DNA of 64,000 bases from an uncultured Schaedlerella sp. (GTDB lineage Bacteria > Bacillota > Clostridia > Lachnospirales > Lachnospiraceae): the NCBI GenBank assembly GCA_934435195.1, contig CAKSAJ010000001.1, positions 124,001 to 188,000 on the forward strand. The letters are read 5' to 3'. A program made the position numbers and the translations under genes. The notes under the pieces are model-generated. The model worked only from the letters and a program-made list of their open reading frames with translations, did not search any database and was not told where the DNA came from. Below, one piece after another: positions 9,281 through 17,975 of this stretch. The number at the start of each line of letters is the position of its first letter. The first letter of the stretch is position 1.

Positions 9281-11095
9281 GTGTCAGGAATAGAACAAAG
9301 TAAAATTCGAAATTTTTGTATTATTGCACATATAGATCATGGAAAATCTACGTTGGCAGATCGTATTATTGAAAAAACAGGTCTTTTAACAGATCGTGAG
9401 ATGCAGGCACAGGTTTTGGATAATATGGATTTAGAGCGTGAACGTGGTATTACAATTAAGGCTCAGACTGTCCGGACGGTGTACAAAGCAAAGGACGGAG
9501 AAGAATATATCTTCAATTTGATTGATACCCCGGGACATGTAGATTTTAACTATGAAGTTTCAAGAAGTCTGGCAGCCTGCGATGGTGCTATTTTGGTTGT
9601 AGATGCAGCACAGGGAGTAGAAGCACAGACATTGGCAAATGTATATCTCGCACTGGATCATGATCTTGATGTTGTGCCGGTTATTAATAAAATTGATCTT
9701 CCGAGCGCAGAGCCGGAGAGAGTAAAAGAGGAAATAGAAGATGTAATTGGGATTGAAGCTGAAGATGCACCTTTGATTTCCGCAAAGACGGGACTTAATG
9801 TGGAGGATGTTTTAGAAGCAATTGTTGAAAAAATACCAGCCCCGGTAGGCGATGTCAAGGCACCTTTACAGGCTTTGATCTTTGATTCTGTATATGATTC
9901 TTATCGTGGAGTTATTGTATTTTGTCGAATCAAAGAAGGTAGTGTGCGAAAAGGTACTCCGATTAAGATGATGGCTACAGGTGCTGTGGCCGATGTAGTT
10001 GAAGTCGGATATTTTGGCGCAGGTCAGTTCATCCCTTGCGATGAACTGGAAGCCGGAATGGTTGGATATATTACAGCCAGCTTGAAAAATGTCAAAGATA
10101 CACGTGTTGGAGATACTATTACAAATGCACAAAACCCATGTGCAGAACCATTGCCGGGATATAAGAAAGTAAATCCAATGGTATATTGTGGACTTTATCC
10201 TTCTGATGGAGCAAAATATCCTGACTTGAGAGATGCGCTGGAGAAACTGCAGTTAAATGATGCGGCATTACAATTTGAACCGGAAACTTCTATTGCGTTA
10301 GGTTTTGGATTCCGTTGTGGTTTCTTAGGATTACTTCATCTGGAAATTATCCAGGAACGTTTAGAAAGAGAGTACAATCTGGATTTGGTTACAACAGCAC
10401 CGAGTGTAATCTATAAAGTGCATAAGACAAATGGTGATTTAATAGAACTTACAAATCCAACGAACCTGCCGGATCCGTCTGAGATCGATTATATGGAAGA
10501 ACCAATCGTAAAAGCTGAAATAATGGTAACTTCTGAATTTATAGGTGCAATCATGGATTTGTGCCAGGAACGCCGCGGTGTATATCAGGGAATGGAATAT
10601 ATAGAAGAAAAAAGAGCTGTATTAACTTATCACCTTCCACTTAATGAGATTATTTATGATTTCTTTGATGCACTAAAATCTCGTTCCAGAGGCTATGCAT
10701 CTTTTGATTATGAAATGCTAGGATATGAGCGTTCAGAACTTGTCAAATTGGATATTCTTATTAATAAAGAAGAAGTGGATGCACTTTCATTTATTATCCA
10801 TAGTTCTAATGCGTATGAACGTGGACGCAAAATGTGTGAGAAATTAAAACAGGAAATTCCAAGACAGATGTTTGAGATTCCGATTCAGGCAGCAATCGGT
10901 GGAAAAGTAATTGCCAGAGAAACAGTTAAAGCAATGCGAAAAGATGTTCTTGCTAAATGTTATGGTGGTGATATCTCACGTAAGAAGAAACTTCTTGAAA
11001 AACAAAAAGAAGGTAAGAAGAGAATGCGCCAAGTAGGAAATGTAGATATCCCACAAAAGGCATTTATGAGCGTATTGAAATTAGATGAAGATTAA
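9281..11095 (+). CDS. lepA: Elongation factor 4 (translational GTPase LepA)
   Basis: 604 residues starting at GTG 9281, with GGAGG at 9269-9273 seven bases ahead. GTPase motifs: G1 AHIDHGKST (16-24), G3 DTPGH (82-86), G4 NKID (136-139). The rest shows the EF-G-like domains II, III and V and the LepA-specific C-terminal domain ending KEGKKRMRQVG. LepA acts on ribosomes during stress or late assembly steps. It overlaps the possible upstream start of hemW, an arrangement common in Firmicutes together with hrcA downstream. Confidence 0.97.
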   Translation: MSGIEQSKIRNFCIIAHIDHGKSTLADRIIEKTGLLTDREMQAQVLDNMDLERERGITIKAQTVRTVYKAKDGEEYIFNLIDTPGHVDFNYEVSRSLAACDGAILVVDAAQGVEAQTLANVYLALDHDLDVVPVINKIDLPSAEPERVKEEIEDVIGIEAEDAPLISAKTGLNVEDVLEAIVEKIPAPVGDVKAPLQALIFDSVYDSYRGVIVFCRIKEGSVRKGTPIKMMATGAVADVVEVGYFGAGQFIPCDELEAGMVGYITASLKNVKDTRVGDTITNAQNPCAEPLPGYKKVNPMVYCGLYPSDGAKYPDLRDALEKLQLNDAALQFEPETSIALGFGFRCGFLGLLHLEIIQERLEREYNLDLVTTAPSVIYKVHKTNGDLIELTNPTNLPDPSEIDYMEEPIVKAEIMVTSEFIGAIMDLCQERRGVYQGMEYIEEKRAVLTYHLPLNEIIYDFFDALKSRSRGYASFDYEMLGYERSELVKLDILINKEEVDALSFIIHSSNAYERGRKMCEKLKQEIPRQMFEIPIQAAIGGKVIARETVKAMRKDVLAKCYGGDISRKKKLLEKQKEGKKRMRQVGNVDIPQKAFMSVLKLDED

Positions 11096-11096
11096 T

Positions 11097-12287
11097 ATGA
11101 AAAGAGAATTAGAATTATATCTCCATATACCATTTTGCGTAAGAAAGTGTAATTATTGCGATTTCTTATCTGCAAGTGGAACAAAAGAAGAATTAAATAC
11201 TTATGTACAGGCTTTATGTAAAGAAATTAATCGTTATAAAGACTTTGCAAAAGAATATATAGTAAAGACGGTTTTCCTCGGAGGAGGAACGCCGTCTCTT
11301 TTGACAGCTGATCAGATGAAACTTATTTTTGAAAATCTAAATCAGATTTTTACAATCGATCCTATTGCAGAGATTACAATGGAGATGAACCCGGGAACTG
11401 TAAACATTGAAAAATTAAGAAGCTATAAACAGGCAGGTATCAACCGTGTAAGTATCGGATTGCAATCAACAGAAAATAAAGAATTGAAAATGTTGGGAAG
11501 AATTCATACTTACGAAGATTTTTTAAATACATGGGAAGCTGTTGAGCAAGTAGGATTTAAGAATAGAAATATTGATCTGATGTCAGCACTTCCTGGACAA
11601 ACTATAAAAAGCTGGGAAAATACACTGAGAAAAATTCTGGAACTTAACCCTGAACATATTTCTGCATATAGCTTGATATTAGAAGAAGAAACAAAGTTCT
11701 ATGAGTGGTACAATAAAGGTCAATTTGATGCGGGTGAATGGAAACTTCCTTCCGAAGATGATGAATATACAATGGGGGAGATGACTATTCAAATGTTAGA
11801 AAGTTGTGGAATGCACCGCTACGAGATATCCAATTATGCATACCCAGGAAAAGAATGTAGGCATAATCTTGGATACTGGGACAGAGTGGAATATCTTGGA
11901 ATTGGTGCGGGTGCAGCCTCTCTGATTTCCATTCAAAGTAAAAACACTTCAGAAATACAAGAACAAATCCGTTTCAATCATGTTAAAAACCGAAATAAAT
12001 ATATTCAAAACATAAATCAAAAACAAGCGATTGAAATAGAACAGGAAAACTTAACATTAGAAAATCAAATGGAAGAATTTATGTACTTAGGATTGAGAAA
12101 AACAGCAGGTATTTCAAAAAATAAGTTTCTTAAGTTTTTTGGCAGGGAAATTGGAGAAGTTTATGGAAGTATAATAAAAAGGTTGGAAGAAGATCAATTA
12201 ATAATAAGTAAAGAAGATAATCTAATGCTTACTCACAGAGGAATGGATATCAGCAATTACGTATTATCTGAATTTTTACTTACATAA
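11097..12287 (+). CDS. hemW: Radical SAM heme chaperone HemW
   Basis: About 396 residues. The radical SAM motif CVRKCNYC (Cys14, Cys18, Cys21) lies directly after the LYLHIPF start typical of HemW, followed by LGGGTPSLL and SIGLQS. HemW proteins were long annotated as oxygen-independent coproporphyrinogen III oxidases; the CxxxCxxC spacing without an extra HemN-type Cys favours the heme-insertion chaperone. Two starts are possible: ATG 11085, inside lepA, and ATG 11097, one base after the lepA stop. The second matches the family N-terminus better. A terminator follows. Confidence 0.9.
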   Translation: MKRELELYLHIPFCVRKCNYCDFLSASGTKEELNTYVQALCKEINRYKDFAKEYIVKTVFLGGGTPSLLTADQMKLIFENLNQIFTIDPIAEITMEMNPGTVNIEKLRSYKQAGINRVSIGLQSTENKELKMLGRIHTYEDFLNTWEAVEQVGFKNRNIDLMSALPGQTIKSWENTLRKILELNPEHISAYSLILEEETKFYEWYNKGQFDAGEWKLPSEDDEYTMGEMTIQMLESCGMHRYEISNYAYPGKECRHNLGYWDRVEYLGIGAGAASLISIQSKNTSEIQEQIRFNHVKNRNKYIQNINQKQAIEIEQENLTLENQMEEFMYLGLRKTAGISKNKFLKFFGREIGEVYGSIIKRLEEDQLIISKEDNLMLTHRGMDISNYVLSEFLLT

Positions 12288-12309
12288 AATCAAATACTAA
12301 TAAAAGTAA

Positions 12310-12349
12310 GAAAAACTTTGATTGTTTATGTCAGAGTTTTTCTTTTTTT
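12310..12349 (+). terminator. Rho-independent terminator after hemW
   Basis: Arms at 12310-12321 and 12331-12342 form a 12-bp stem with one G-U pair and a 9-base loop, followed by a run of T at 12343-12349. Confidence 0.85.
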
Positions 12350-12399
12350 ATAGAAACATATAATAAATTTTTATTTCTATAAAAAAATGATAAACAGTG

Positions 12400-12428
12400 T
12401 TGACAAACAGAAATCTAGGTGCTATCTT
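12400..12428 (+). promoter_or_regulatory. Sigma-A promoter of the hrcA-grpE-dnaK operon
   Basis: TTGACA (12400-12405) and TATCTT (12423-12428) with 17 bases between. The CIRCE operator begins 16 bases after the -10 box, so a bound HrcA would sit on the start of the transcript. Confidence 0.8.
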
Positions 12429-12443
12429 ATTACTTGTAAGGTG

Positions 12444-12470
12444 TTAGCACTCAAATAAGTGGAGTGCTAA
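12444..12470 (+). promoter_or_regulatory. CIRCE operator (HrcA binding site)
   Basis: TTAGCACTC (12444-12452), nine bases, GAGTGCTAA (12462-12470): an exact match to the CIRCE consensus. HrcA, encoded just downstream, binds it at normal temperature and is released when GroE is occupied by unfolded protein, so the operon should be heat inducible and self-regulated. Confidence 0.97.
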
Positions 12471-12498
12471 TAGCAAAGAAAGAGGAGGTTTTAAGAAG

Positions 12499-13554
12499 AT
12501 GGATATAGAATTAACTGATAGACAACATATTATACTTAAAGCAATTATCCAGAATTATCTTGAGACCGGAGAGCCGGTAGGTTCAAGAACTCTTTCGAAA
12601 TCAACCGACTTGAATTTAAGTTCAGCAACAATTCGAAACGAGATGGCAGATTTAGAGGATATGGGATATATTTTCCAACCACATACTTCTGCCGGAAGAA
12701 TTCCTTCGGATAAAGGATATCGGTTATATGTAGATATGTTGATGGCCGATAAGGAACAAGAATTATCAGATTTGAAAAATGTTGTTTTAGAAAAATCTGA
12801 TAAGGTTGATAAAGTATTAAAGCAAGCAGCGAGAGTACTTGCAAATAATACAAATTATGCAACCATGATTTCTGCTCCGGTCAACCATAAGAACACATTG
12901 AAATTTATTCAATTATCACAGGTGGATCCAGAACAGATTGTTGCAGTTATTGTAATGACGGGAAATGTAATTAAAAACAAGATTATCGAAGTTGACGAAG
13001 AGTTAGGTAATGAGACGATGTTAAAGTTGAATATGCTTCTGAACACTTCACTCAATGGCATGTCTATTGAGGAAATTAATCTTGGATTGATTGCCAGATT
13101 AAAAGAGCAGGCAGGTATTCACAGTAAAGTAATCAGTGATGTGCTGGATGCCGTTGCAGATATTATTCATGTAGAAGATGATATGGAAATTTATACATGT
13201 GGTGCGACAAATATTTTCAAGTATCCGGAATTAAGCGATAAGCAGAGTGCACAGGAAATAATAAGTGCCTTTGAGGAAAAACAACAGCTTGCAGAACTGG
13301 TTACAGAAACTCTTTCAAATGAAGAGAATACAGGAATACAAGTTTATATTGGCGATGAAACTCCGGTCAAGACAATGAAAGATTGCAGTGTTGTAACAGC
13401 TACTTATGAGTTAGGCGAAGGAATGCGTGGAACAATAGGTATTATTGGTCCGAAGCGTATGGATTATGAACATGTAATGAAGACATTACAGACATTGAAG
13501 AATGAACTGGACACTTTAAATCGTAGAGATTTAAGCGAACAGGATATAGAATAA
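12499..13554 (+). CDS. hrcA: Heat-inducible transcription repressor HrcA
   Basis: 351 residues, normal length. An N-terminal winged-helix domain (LTDRQHIILKAIIQNYLETGEPVG, split here as LTDRQHIILK and NYLETGEPVGS) leads to SSATIRNEMADLEDMGY, the recognition region, then HTSAGRIPSDKGYR. The remainder is a GAF-like domain with the family ending GTIGIIGPKRMDYE. GGAGGT at 12484-12489 precedes ATG 12499. It represses its own operon through the CIRCE site 29 bases upstream. First gene of hrcA-grpE-dnaK. Confidence 0.97.
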   Translation: MDIELTDRQHIILKAIIQNYLETGEPVGSRTLSKSTDLNLSSATIRNEMADLEDMGYIFQPHTSAGRIPSDKGYRLYVDMLMADKEQELSDLKNVVLEKSDKVDKVLKQAARVLANNTNYATMISAPVNHKNTLKFIQLSQVDPEQIVAVIVMTGNVIKNKIIEVDEELGNETMLKLNMLLNTSLNGMSIEEINLGLIARLKEQAGIHSKVISDVLDAVADIIHVEDDMEIYTCGATNIFKYPELSDKQSAQEIISAFEEKQQLAELVTETLSNEENTGIQVYIGDETPVKTMKDCSVVTATYELGEGMRGTIGIIGPKRMDYEHVMKTLQTLKNELDTLNRRDLSEQDIE

Positions 13555-13571
13555 AATTGGTGGAGGAAAAA

Positions 13572-14207
13572 ATGAGTCAGGAAGATATGGTAAAAGAAGC
13601 AGTAGAAGAGGCAAAAGCAAAAGCCACACAAACTGTTGAAGAAGAATCTGAAGAGGTGACAGAAGAGGCTGTTGAAGCTGATGACTCTGAAGAAGAAACC
13701 TTAGAAGATGAATCATTAGAAGAGACAGAGAAATCTGAAAAAAAATTATTTGGTAAGAAAAACAAGAAAGACAAGAAAGACGAAAAGATTGAAGAATTAA
13801 CAGATCGTCTTACTCGTCAAATGGCTGAGTTTGATAACTTCCGCAAACGTACAGATAAAGAGAAAAAACAGATGTACGAAATAGGAGCGAAAGATATCAT
13901 AGATAAAATTCTTCCCGTCGTGGACAATTTTGAACGCGGACTGGCAGCTGTGTCAGAGGAAGATAAATCACATCCTTTCATGGAAGGGATGGATAAAATT
14001 TACAAACAGTTAATGACAACTCTCGATGAAGCAGGTGTGAAACCAATCGAGGCTGTCGGACAGGAATTTAATCCTGATTTTCACAATGCAGTTATGCACG
14101 TAGAAGATGAGGAGGTGGGCGAGAATATCGTCGTGGAAGAGTTCCAGAAAGGTTACACATATCGTGACAGTGTTGTAAGACACAGCATGGTAAAAGTAGC
14201 AAATTAG
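13572..14207 (+). CDS. grpE: Nucleotide exchange factor GrpE
   Basis: 211 residues. A long, strongly acidic N-terminal region (about 1-60) with alternating Glu-rich stretches and a lysine cluster KKNKKDKKDEK precedes the family core: LTDRLTRQMAEFDNFRKRT coiled coil, DIIDKILPVVDNFERGL, and a C-terminal beta domain with HNAVMHVEDEE and GYTYRDSVVRHSMV. GrpE releases ADP from DnaK. A TTG at 13557 is in frame, but GGAGG at 13562-13566 selects ATG 13572. It lies between hrcA and dnaK in the CIRCE-controlled operon. Confidence 0.96.
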   Translation: MSQEDMVKEAVEEAKAKATQTVEEESEEVTEEAVEADDSEEETLEDESLEETEKSEKKLFGKKNKKDKKDEKIEELTDRLTRQMAEFDNFRKRTDKEKKQMYEIGAKDIIDKILPVVDNFERGLAAVSEEDKSHPFMEGMDKIYKQLMTTLDEAGVKPIEAVGQEFNPDFHNAVMHVEDEEVGENIVVEEFQKGYTYRDSVVRHSMVKVAN

Positions 14208-14256
14208 AAGTAGTAAATCAGTAAATTTAGAATGATAAATTAGGAGGACAAATATC

Positions 14257-16122
14257 ATGGGAAAAATTATTGGTATTGACTTAGGTACAACAAACAGTTG
14301 TGTTGCCGTAATGGAAGGTGGTCAGCCAACTGTTATCGCAAATACAGAGGGAGCAAGAACAACACCTTCTGTTGTTGCATTTACAAAGACAGGAGAACGT
14401 CTTGTAGGTGAACCTGCAAAACGTCAGGCTGTAACAAATGCAGACAAAACTATCTCTTCAATCAAACGAGAGATGGGTACAGATTACAAAGTAACAATTG
14501 ATGACAAAAAATATTCTCCACAGGAGATTTCTGCAATGATTCTTCAGAAACTGAAAGCTGATGCAGAAGGATATCTTGGAGAAAAAGTATCAGAGGCTGT
14601 TATCACAGTACCTGCTTACTTTAACGATGCTCAGCGTCAGGCTACAAAAGATGCCGGTAAAATTGCAGGACTTGATGTTAAACGTATCATCAACGAGCCT
14701 ACAGCAGCAGCACTTGCTTATGGTCTTGATAACGAAAAAGAGCAGAAAATCATGGTATACGATTTAGGTGGTGGAACATTTGATGTATCTATCATCGAGA
14801 TTGGTGATGGAGTTATCGAAGTATTATCTACAGCTGGAAATAACAGACTTGGTGGAGATGACTTCGACCAGAAGATTACAGACTATATGCTTGCTGATTT
14901 TAAAGCAAAAGAAGGGGTAGACTTATCTACAGATAAGATGGCACTTCAGAGATTAAGAGAAGCAGCAGAGAAAGCAAAAAAAGAGCTTTCATCAGCTACA
15001 ACAACAAACATTAACCTTCCGTTCATTACAGCAACAGCAGAAGGTCCAAAACATTTTGATATGAATCTTACAAGAGCTAAATTTGACGAATTAACTCGTG
15101 ATTTAGTTGAAAAAACAGCTGAACCTGTACGCCGTGCACTTTCAGATGCAGGAATCACAGCTTCTGAATTAGGTCAGGTTCTTCTTGTAGGTGGATCTAC
15201 TCGTATTCCAGCAGTACAAGAAGAGGTAAAACGTCTGACAGGTAAAGAGCCAAGTAAATCTCTGAACCCAGATGAATGTGTAGCACTTGGTGCTTCTGTT
15301 CAGGGAGGTAAACTTGCAGGAGATGCTGGTGCAGGAGATATCCTTCTTCTTGATGTAACTCCATTGTCATTGTCAATCGAAACAATGGGTGGTGTTGCTA
15401 CAAGATTGATCGAGCGTAATACAACAATCCCAACAAAGAAGAGCCAGATTTTCTCTACAGCAGCAGATAATCAGACAGCTGTAGATATCAACGTTGTACA
15501 GGGTGAGAGACAGTTCGCAAGAGATAATAAATCACTTGGACAGTTCAGACTGGATGGAATTCCTCCGGCTCCACGTGGAATCCCACAGATTGAAGTTACA
15601 TTCGATATTGATGCAAATGGTATCGTTAATGTATCCGCAAAAGATCTTGGAACTGGAAAAGAACAGCATATTACAATTACAGCAGGCTCTAATATGTCAG
15701 ATGCTGATATCGATAAAGCTGTAAAAGAAGCTGCTGAGTTTGAAGCACAGGATAAGAAACGTAAAGAAGCTATCGACACAAGAAATGAAGCCGATTCTAT
15801 GGTATTCCAGACAGAGAAAGCAATTAAAGAAGTCGGTGACAAATTAGATGCAACTGATAAAGCAGCTGTAGAAGCTGATTGTCAGGCATTGAAAGATTTG
15901 CTTGCTAAATCTACTCCAGAAGAGACTACAGATGAGCAGGTAGCAGAAATTAAAGCTGCAAAAGATAAATTGATGGAAAGTGCTCAGAAGCTCTTTACAA
16001 AGATGTATGAACAGACAGCTGGCCAGGCAGGTCCACAGGCAGGCCCTACACCGGAAGCAGGTCCGGCTCCTGAAGGATTCCAGGGTGACGATGTTGTAGA
16101 TGGAGATTATAAAGAAGTTTAA
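14257..16122 (+). CDS. dnaK: Chaperone protein DnaK (Hsp70)
   Basis: 621 residues, full length. ATPase domain motifs: IGIDLGTTNSC at the start, DLGGGTFDVS, and VGGSTRIP; the linker DILLLDVTPLSL is followed by the substrate-binding domain and a lid ending in a Gly/Pro/Gln-rich tail and DDVVDGDYKEV. It folds and refolds proteins with DnaJ and GrpE in the cytoplasm. AGGAGG precedes ATG 14257. It is the third CIRCE-controlled gene. Codon use is more regular than its neighbours, consistent with high expression. Confidence 0.98.
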   Translation: MGKIIGIDLGTTNSCVAVMEGGQPTVIANTEGARTTPSVVAFTKTGERLVGEPAKRQAVTNADKTISSIKREMGTDYKVTIDDKKYSPQEISAMILQKLKADAEGYLGEKVSEAVITVPAYFNDAQRQATKDAGKIAGLDVKRIINEPTAAALAYGLDNEKEQKIMVYDLGGGTFDVSIIEIGDGVIEVLSTAGNNRLGGDDFDQKITDYMLADFKAKEGVDLSTDKMALQRLREAAEKAKKELSSATTTNINLPFITATAEGPKHFDMNLTRAKFDELTRDLVEKTAEPVRRALSDAGITASELGQVLLVGGSTRIPAVQEEVKRLTGKEPSKSLNPDECVALGASVQGGKLAGDAGAGDILLLDVTPLSLSIETMGGVATRLIERNTTIPTKKSQIFSTAADNQTAVDINVVQGERQFARDNKSLGQFRLDGIPPAPRGIPQIEVTFDIDANGIVNVSAKDLGTGKEQHITITAGSNMSDADIDKAVKEAAEFEAQDKKRKEAIDTRNEADSMVFQTEKAIKEVGDKLDATDKAAVEADCQALKDLLAKSTPEETTDEQVAEIKAAKDKLMESAQKLFTKMYEQTAGQAGPQAGPTPEAGPAPEGFQGDDVVDGDYKEV

Positions 16123-16154
16123 TAAAATGTATGACACATTTAAATAAACACATT

Positions 16155-16189
16155 GTGTTACTGTTTACAGATTTTGTAGACAGTAACAC
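16155..16189 (+). terminator. First hairpin between dnaK and dnaJ
   Basis: Arms 16155-16168 and 16176-16189 form a 14-bp stem with one G-U pair and a 7-base loop. It is followed by CTTTATCT rather than a clean T run, so it may act as a partial terminator or as an RNA-stabilising end. Confidence 0.6.
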
Positions 16190-16192
16190 TTT

Positions 16193-16227
16193 ATCTACGA
16201 AACCGGTCAAATGGTTTCGTAGATTTT
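16193..16227 (+). terminator. Second hairpin between dnaK and dnaJ
   Basis: Arms 16193-16204 and 16213-16224 form a perfect 12-bp stem with an 8-base loop; only four T follow. It starts three bases after the first hairpin. Together they could reduce read-through into dnaJ or protect the dnaK 3' end. Confidence 0.6.
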
Positions 16228-16308
16228 CACGTTGCAATTTGTTGTAGTTTGTGGTAGATTGTAAACGTTTATGTAACTTAGTAAGAGAAATGAAAGGTAG
16301 TATAGATT

Positions 16309-17508
16309 ATGGCGGAATCAAAAAGAGATTACTACGAAGTGCTTGGCGTAAGCAAAGATGCAGATGAAGCAGCAATCAAAAAAGCATATCGTGTTCTGGC
16401 AAAAAAATATCATCCAGATATGAATCCTGGAGATGCTGAAGCTGAAAAGAAATTTAAAGAAGCTTCTGAGGCGTATGCCGTCCTCAGTGATGCAGATAAA
16501 CGTCGTCAATATGATCAGTTTGGTCATGCAGCATTTGAAGGCGGTGCAGGTGGAGCCGGCGGTGGATTCGGTGGCTTTGATTTTAATGGAGCTGATTTTG
16601 GAGATATCTTTGGAGATATTTTTGGAGATATTTTCGGTGGTGGCAGAAGAGGTGGTCGTGCCTCAAACAGTCCAATGAAAGGTGCAAATATCCGCAAGAG
16701 CATTCGAATTACTTTTGAGGAAGCAATTTCCGGCTGTGAAAAAGAATTGGAATTAGTATTAAAAGACCCTTGTACTACATGTAACGGAACTGGTGCAAAA
16801 CCTGGAACATCTCCGGAAACATGTCCAAAATGTGGCGGTAAAGGTCAGGTTGTCTATTCATCACAATCATTTTTTGGAACTGTACAGAATGTGCAGACAT
16901 GTCCAAATTGTAATGGAACGGGTAAAATTATTAAAGAAAAGTGTACTTCATGTTTTGGAACAGGATATACATCAAGTAAGAAAAAAATCCGAGTTACGAT
17001 TCCTGCCGGTATCGACAATGGTCAAAGTGTGCGAATTCGTGAAAAAGGAGAGCCAGGTGTAAATGGCGGCCCTAGAGGGGATTTACTTGTGGAAGTAAAT
17101 GTATCTCGCCATCCTATTTTCCAGAGACAGGATATGCATATTTTCTCAACAGTTCCTATTTCATTTGCTCAGGCTGCTTTGGGAGCAGATATTCGCGTTC
17201 CTACTGTAGATGGTGATGTTATTTACACAATAAAACCTGGAACAAAAACAGATACTAAGGTTCGTTTAAAAGGAAAAGGAGTTCCTTCTTTGCGAAATGC
17301 TCAGGTACGAGGTGATCATTATGTGACATTAGTGATCCAGACTCCTGAAAAACTTAGTGCTGAAGCAAAAGAGGCTTTGCGGAAATTTGATATGCTTGCC
17401 GGCAATACTTTGAAACAGGAGACATCAGAGGCTGATGCTACAGAAAAGAATAAAGGCAAAGGTAAGAAAAAATTCATGGACAAAGTGAAAGAGGCTTTTG
17501 AAGAATAG
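16309..17508 (+). CDS. dnaJ: Chaperone protein DnaJ, type I
   Basis: 399 residues. J domain with the catalytic HPD (35-37); Gly/Phe-rich region (about 75-118) containing a threefold GDIF repeat; zinc domain with four CxxCxGxG motifs (CTTCNGTG, CPKCGGKG, CPNCNGTG, CTSCFGTG); two C-terminal substrate domains; and a basic tail (KNKGKGKKKF). It delivers unfolded protein to DnaK and stimulates its ATPase. It follows dnaK after 186 bases holding two strong hairpins, so its dose is probably lower than that of dnaK. Confidence 0.97.
   Translation: MAESKRDYYEVLGVSKDADEAAIKKAYRVLAKKYHPDMNPGDAEAEKKFKEASEAYAVLSDADKRRQYDQFGHAAFEGGAGGAGGGFGGFDFNGADFGDIFGDIFGDIFGGGRRGGRASNSPMKGANIRKSIRITFEEAISGCEKELELVLKDPCTTCNGTGAKPGTSPETCPKCGGKGQVVYSSQSFFGTVQNVQTCPNCNGTGKIIKEKCTSCFGTGYTSSKKKIRVTIPAGIDNGQSVRIREKGEPGVNGGPRGDLLVEVNVSRHPIFQRQDMHIFSTVPISFAQAALGADIRVPTVDGDVIYTIKPGTKTDTKVRLKGKGVPSLRNAQVRGDHYVTLVIQTPEKLSAEAKEALRKFDMLAGNTLKQETSEADATEKNKGKGKKKFMDKVKEAFEE
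16600..16635 (+). repeat. Three tandem 12-base repeats in dnaJ (GDIF units)
   Basis: Three near-identical 12-mers (16600-16611, 16612-16623, 16624-16635) each encode Gly-Asp-Ile-Phe in the Gly/Phe linker. In-frame repeats like this can gain or lose units by slippage without breaking the gene. Confidence 0.75.
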
Positions 17509-17520
17509 AGGAGACGAGTA

Positions 17521-17865
17521 ATGACATTAGAAGAATGTTACACATCATGTGGCGGTGACTATCAGGATGTGTTAAGAAGATTGCAGAGTGAAAACTTAAT
17601 ACGAAGATTTTTAGGTAAATTTTTGGATGATAAAAGTTATGAGCAGTTGCATGAAAATTTGAATAATCAGAATTATTCAGAAGCCTTTCGTGCCGCACAT
17701 ACTTTGAAGGGTGTATGTCAGAATTTAGGCCTCGGATATTTAAGTGAATCAAGTATTGCTGTAACAGAGGCTCTTCGTGATGGGAAGCAAGATGTTACGA
17801 CTGAAATGTTGAAGAAATTAGATGAGGATTACCGGATAACAATTTTGGCAATTCAGTCATTATAA
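17521..17865 (+). CDS. Hpt (histidine phosphotransfer) domain protein
   Basis: 114 residues, a single Hpt domain. His60 in AAHTLKGVCQNLG is the expected phospho-acceptor. It begins 12 bases after dnaJ with GAGGAGA ahead and is followed by a terminator, so it is the last gene of the dnaJ transcript. Stand-alone Hpt proteins pass phosphate between receiver domains of hybrid kinases and response regulators; no hybrid kinase lies in this window, so its partner is unknown. There are no membrane segments. Domain call is firm, role is not. Confidence 0.85.
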   Translation: MTLEECYTSCGGDYQDVLRRLQSENLIRRFLGKFLDDKSYEQLHENLNNQNYSEAFRAAHTLKGVCQNLGLGYLSESSIAVTEALRDGKQDVTTEMLKKLDEDYRITILAIQSL

Positions 17866-17877
17866 AATGATTTCAAC

Positions 17878-17917
17878 AAAAACCATTGTTAGATTTAGCT
17901 CTATCAGTGGTTTTTTT
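17878..17917 (+). terminator. Terminator after the dnaJ-hpt unit
   Basis: Arms 17878-17888 and 17905-17915 pair over 11 bases with one G-U and are followed by T to 17917. Confidence 0.8.
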
Positions 17918-17927
17918 ATGCCCATTG

Positions 17928-17936
17928 TGATATAAT
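17928..17936 (+). promoter_or_regulatory. Extended -10 promoter for the Nudix gene
   Basis: TGATATAAT is a perfect extended -10 element 40 bases before the Nudix start. No good -35 box is seen, which is usual for extended -10 promoters; it lies right after the preceding terminator. Confidence 0.65.
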
Positions 17937-17975
17937 AAAACAGATTATAAACCAACAGACGAGAGGAGATCAAGC

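Noticed and set aside
15471..15842. Long open frame antisense to dnaK
   Set aside because: Ser/Ile/Phe-rich shadow of a highly expressed gene with no ribosome-binding site or family.
16600..16635. Tandem 12-base repeats as a possible phase-variable tract
   Set aside because: The unit is a multiple of three, so changes in copy number would not switch the gene; listed only as a repeat.
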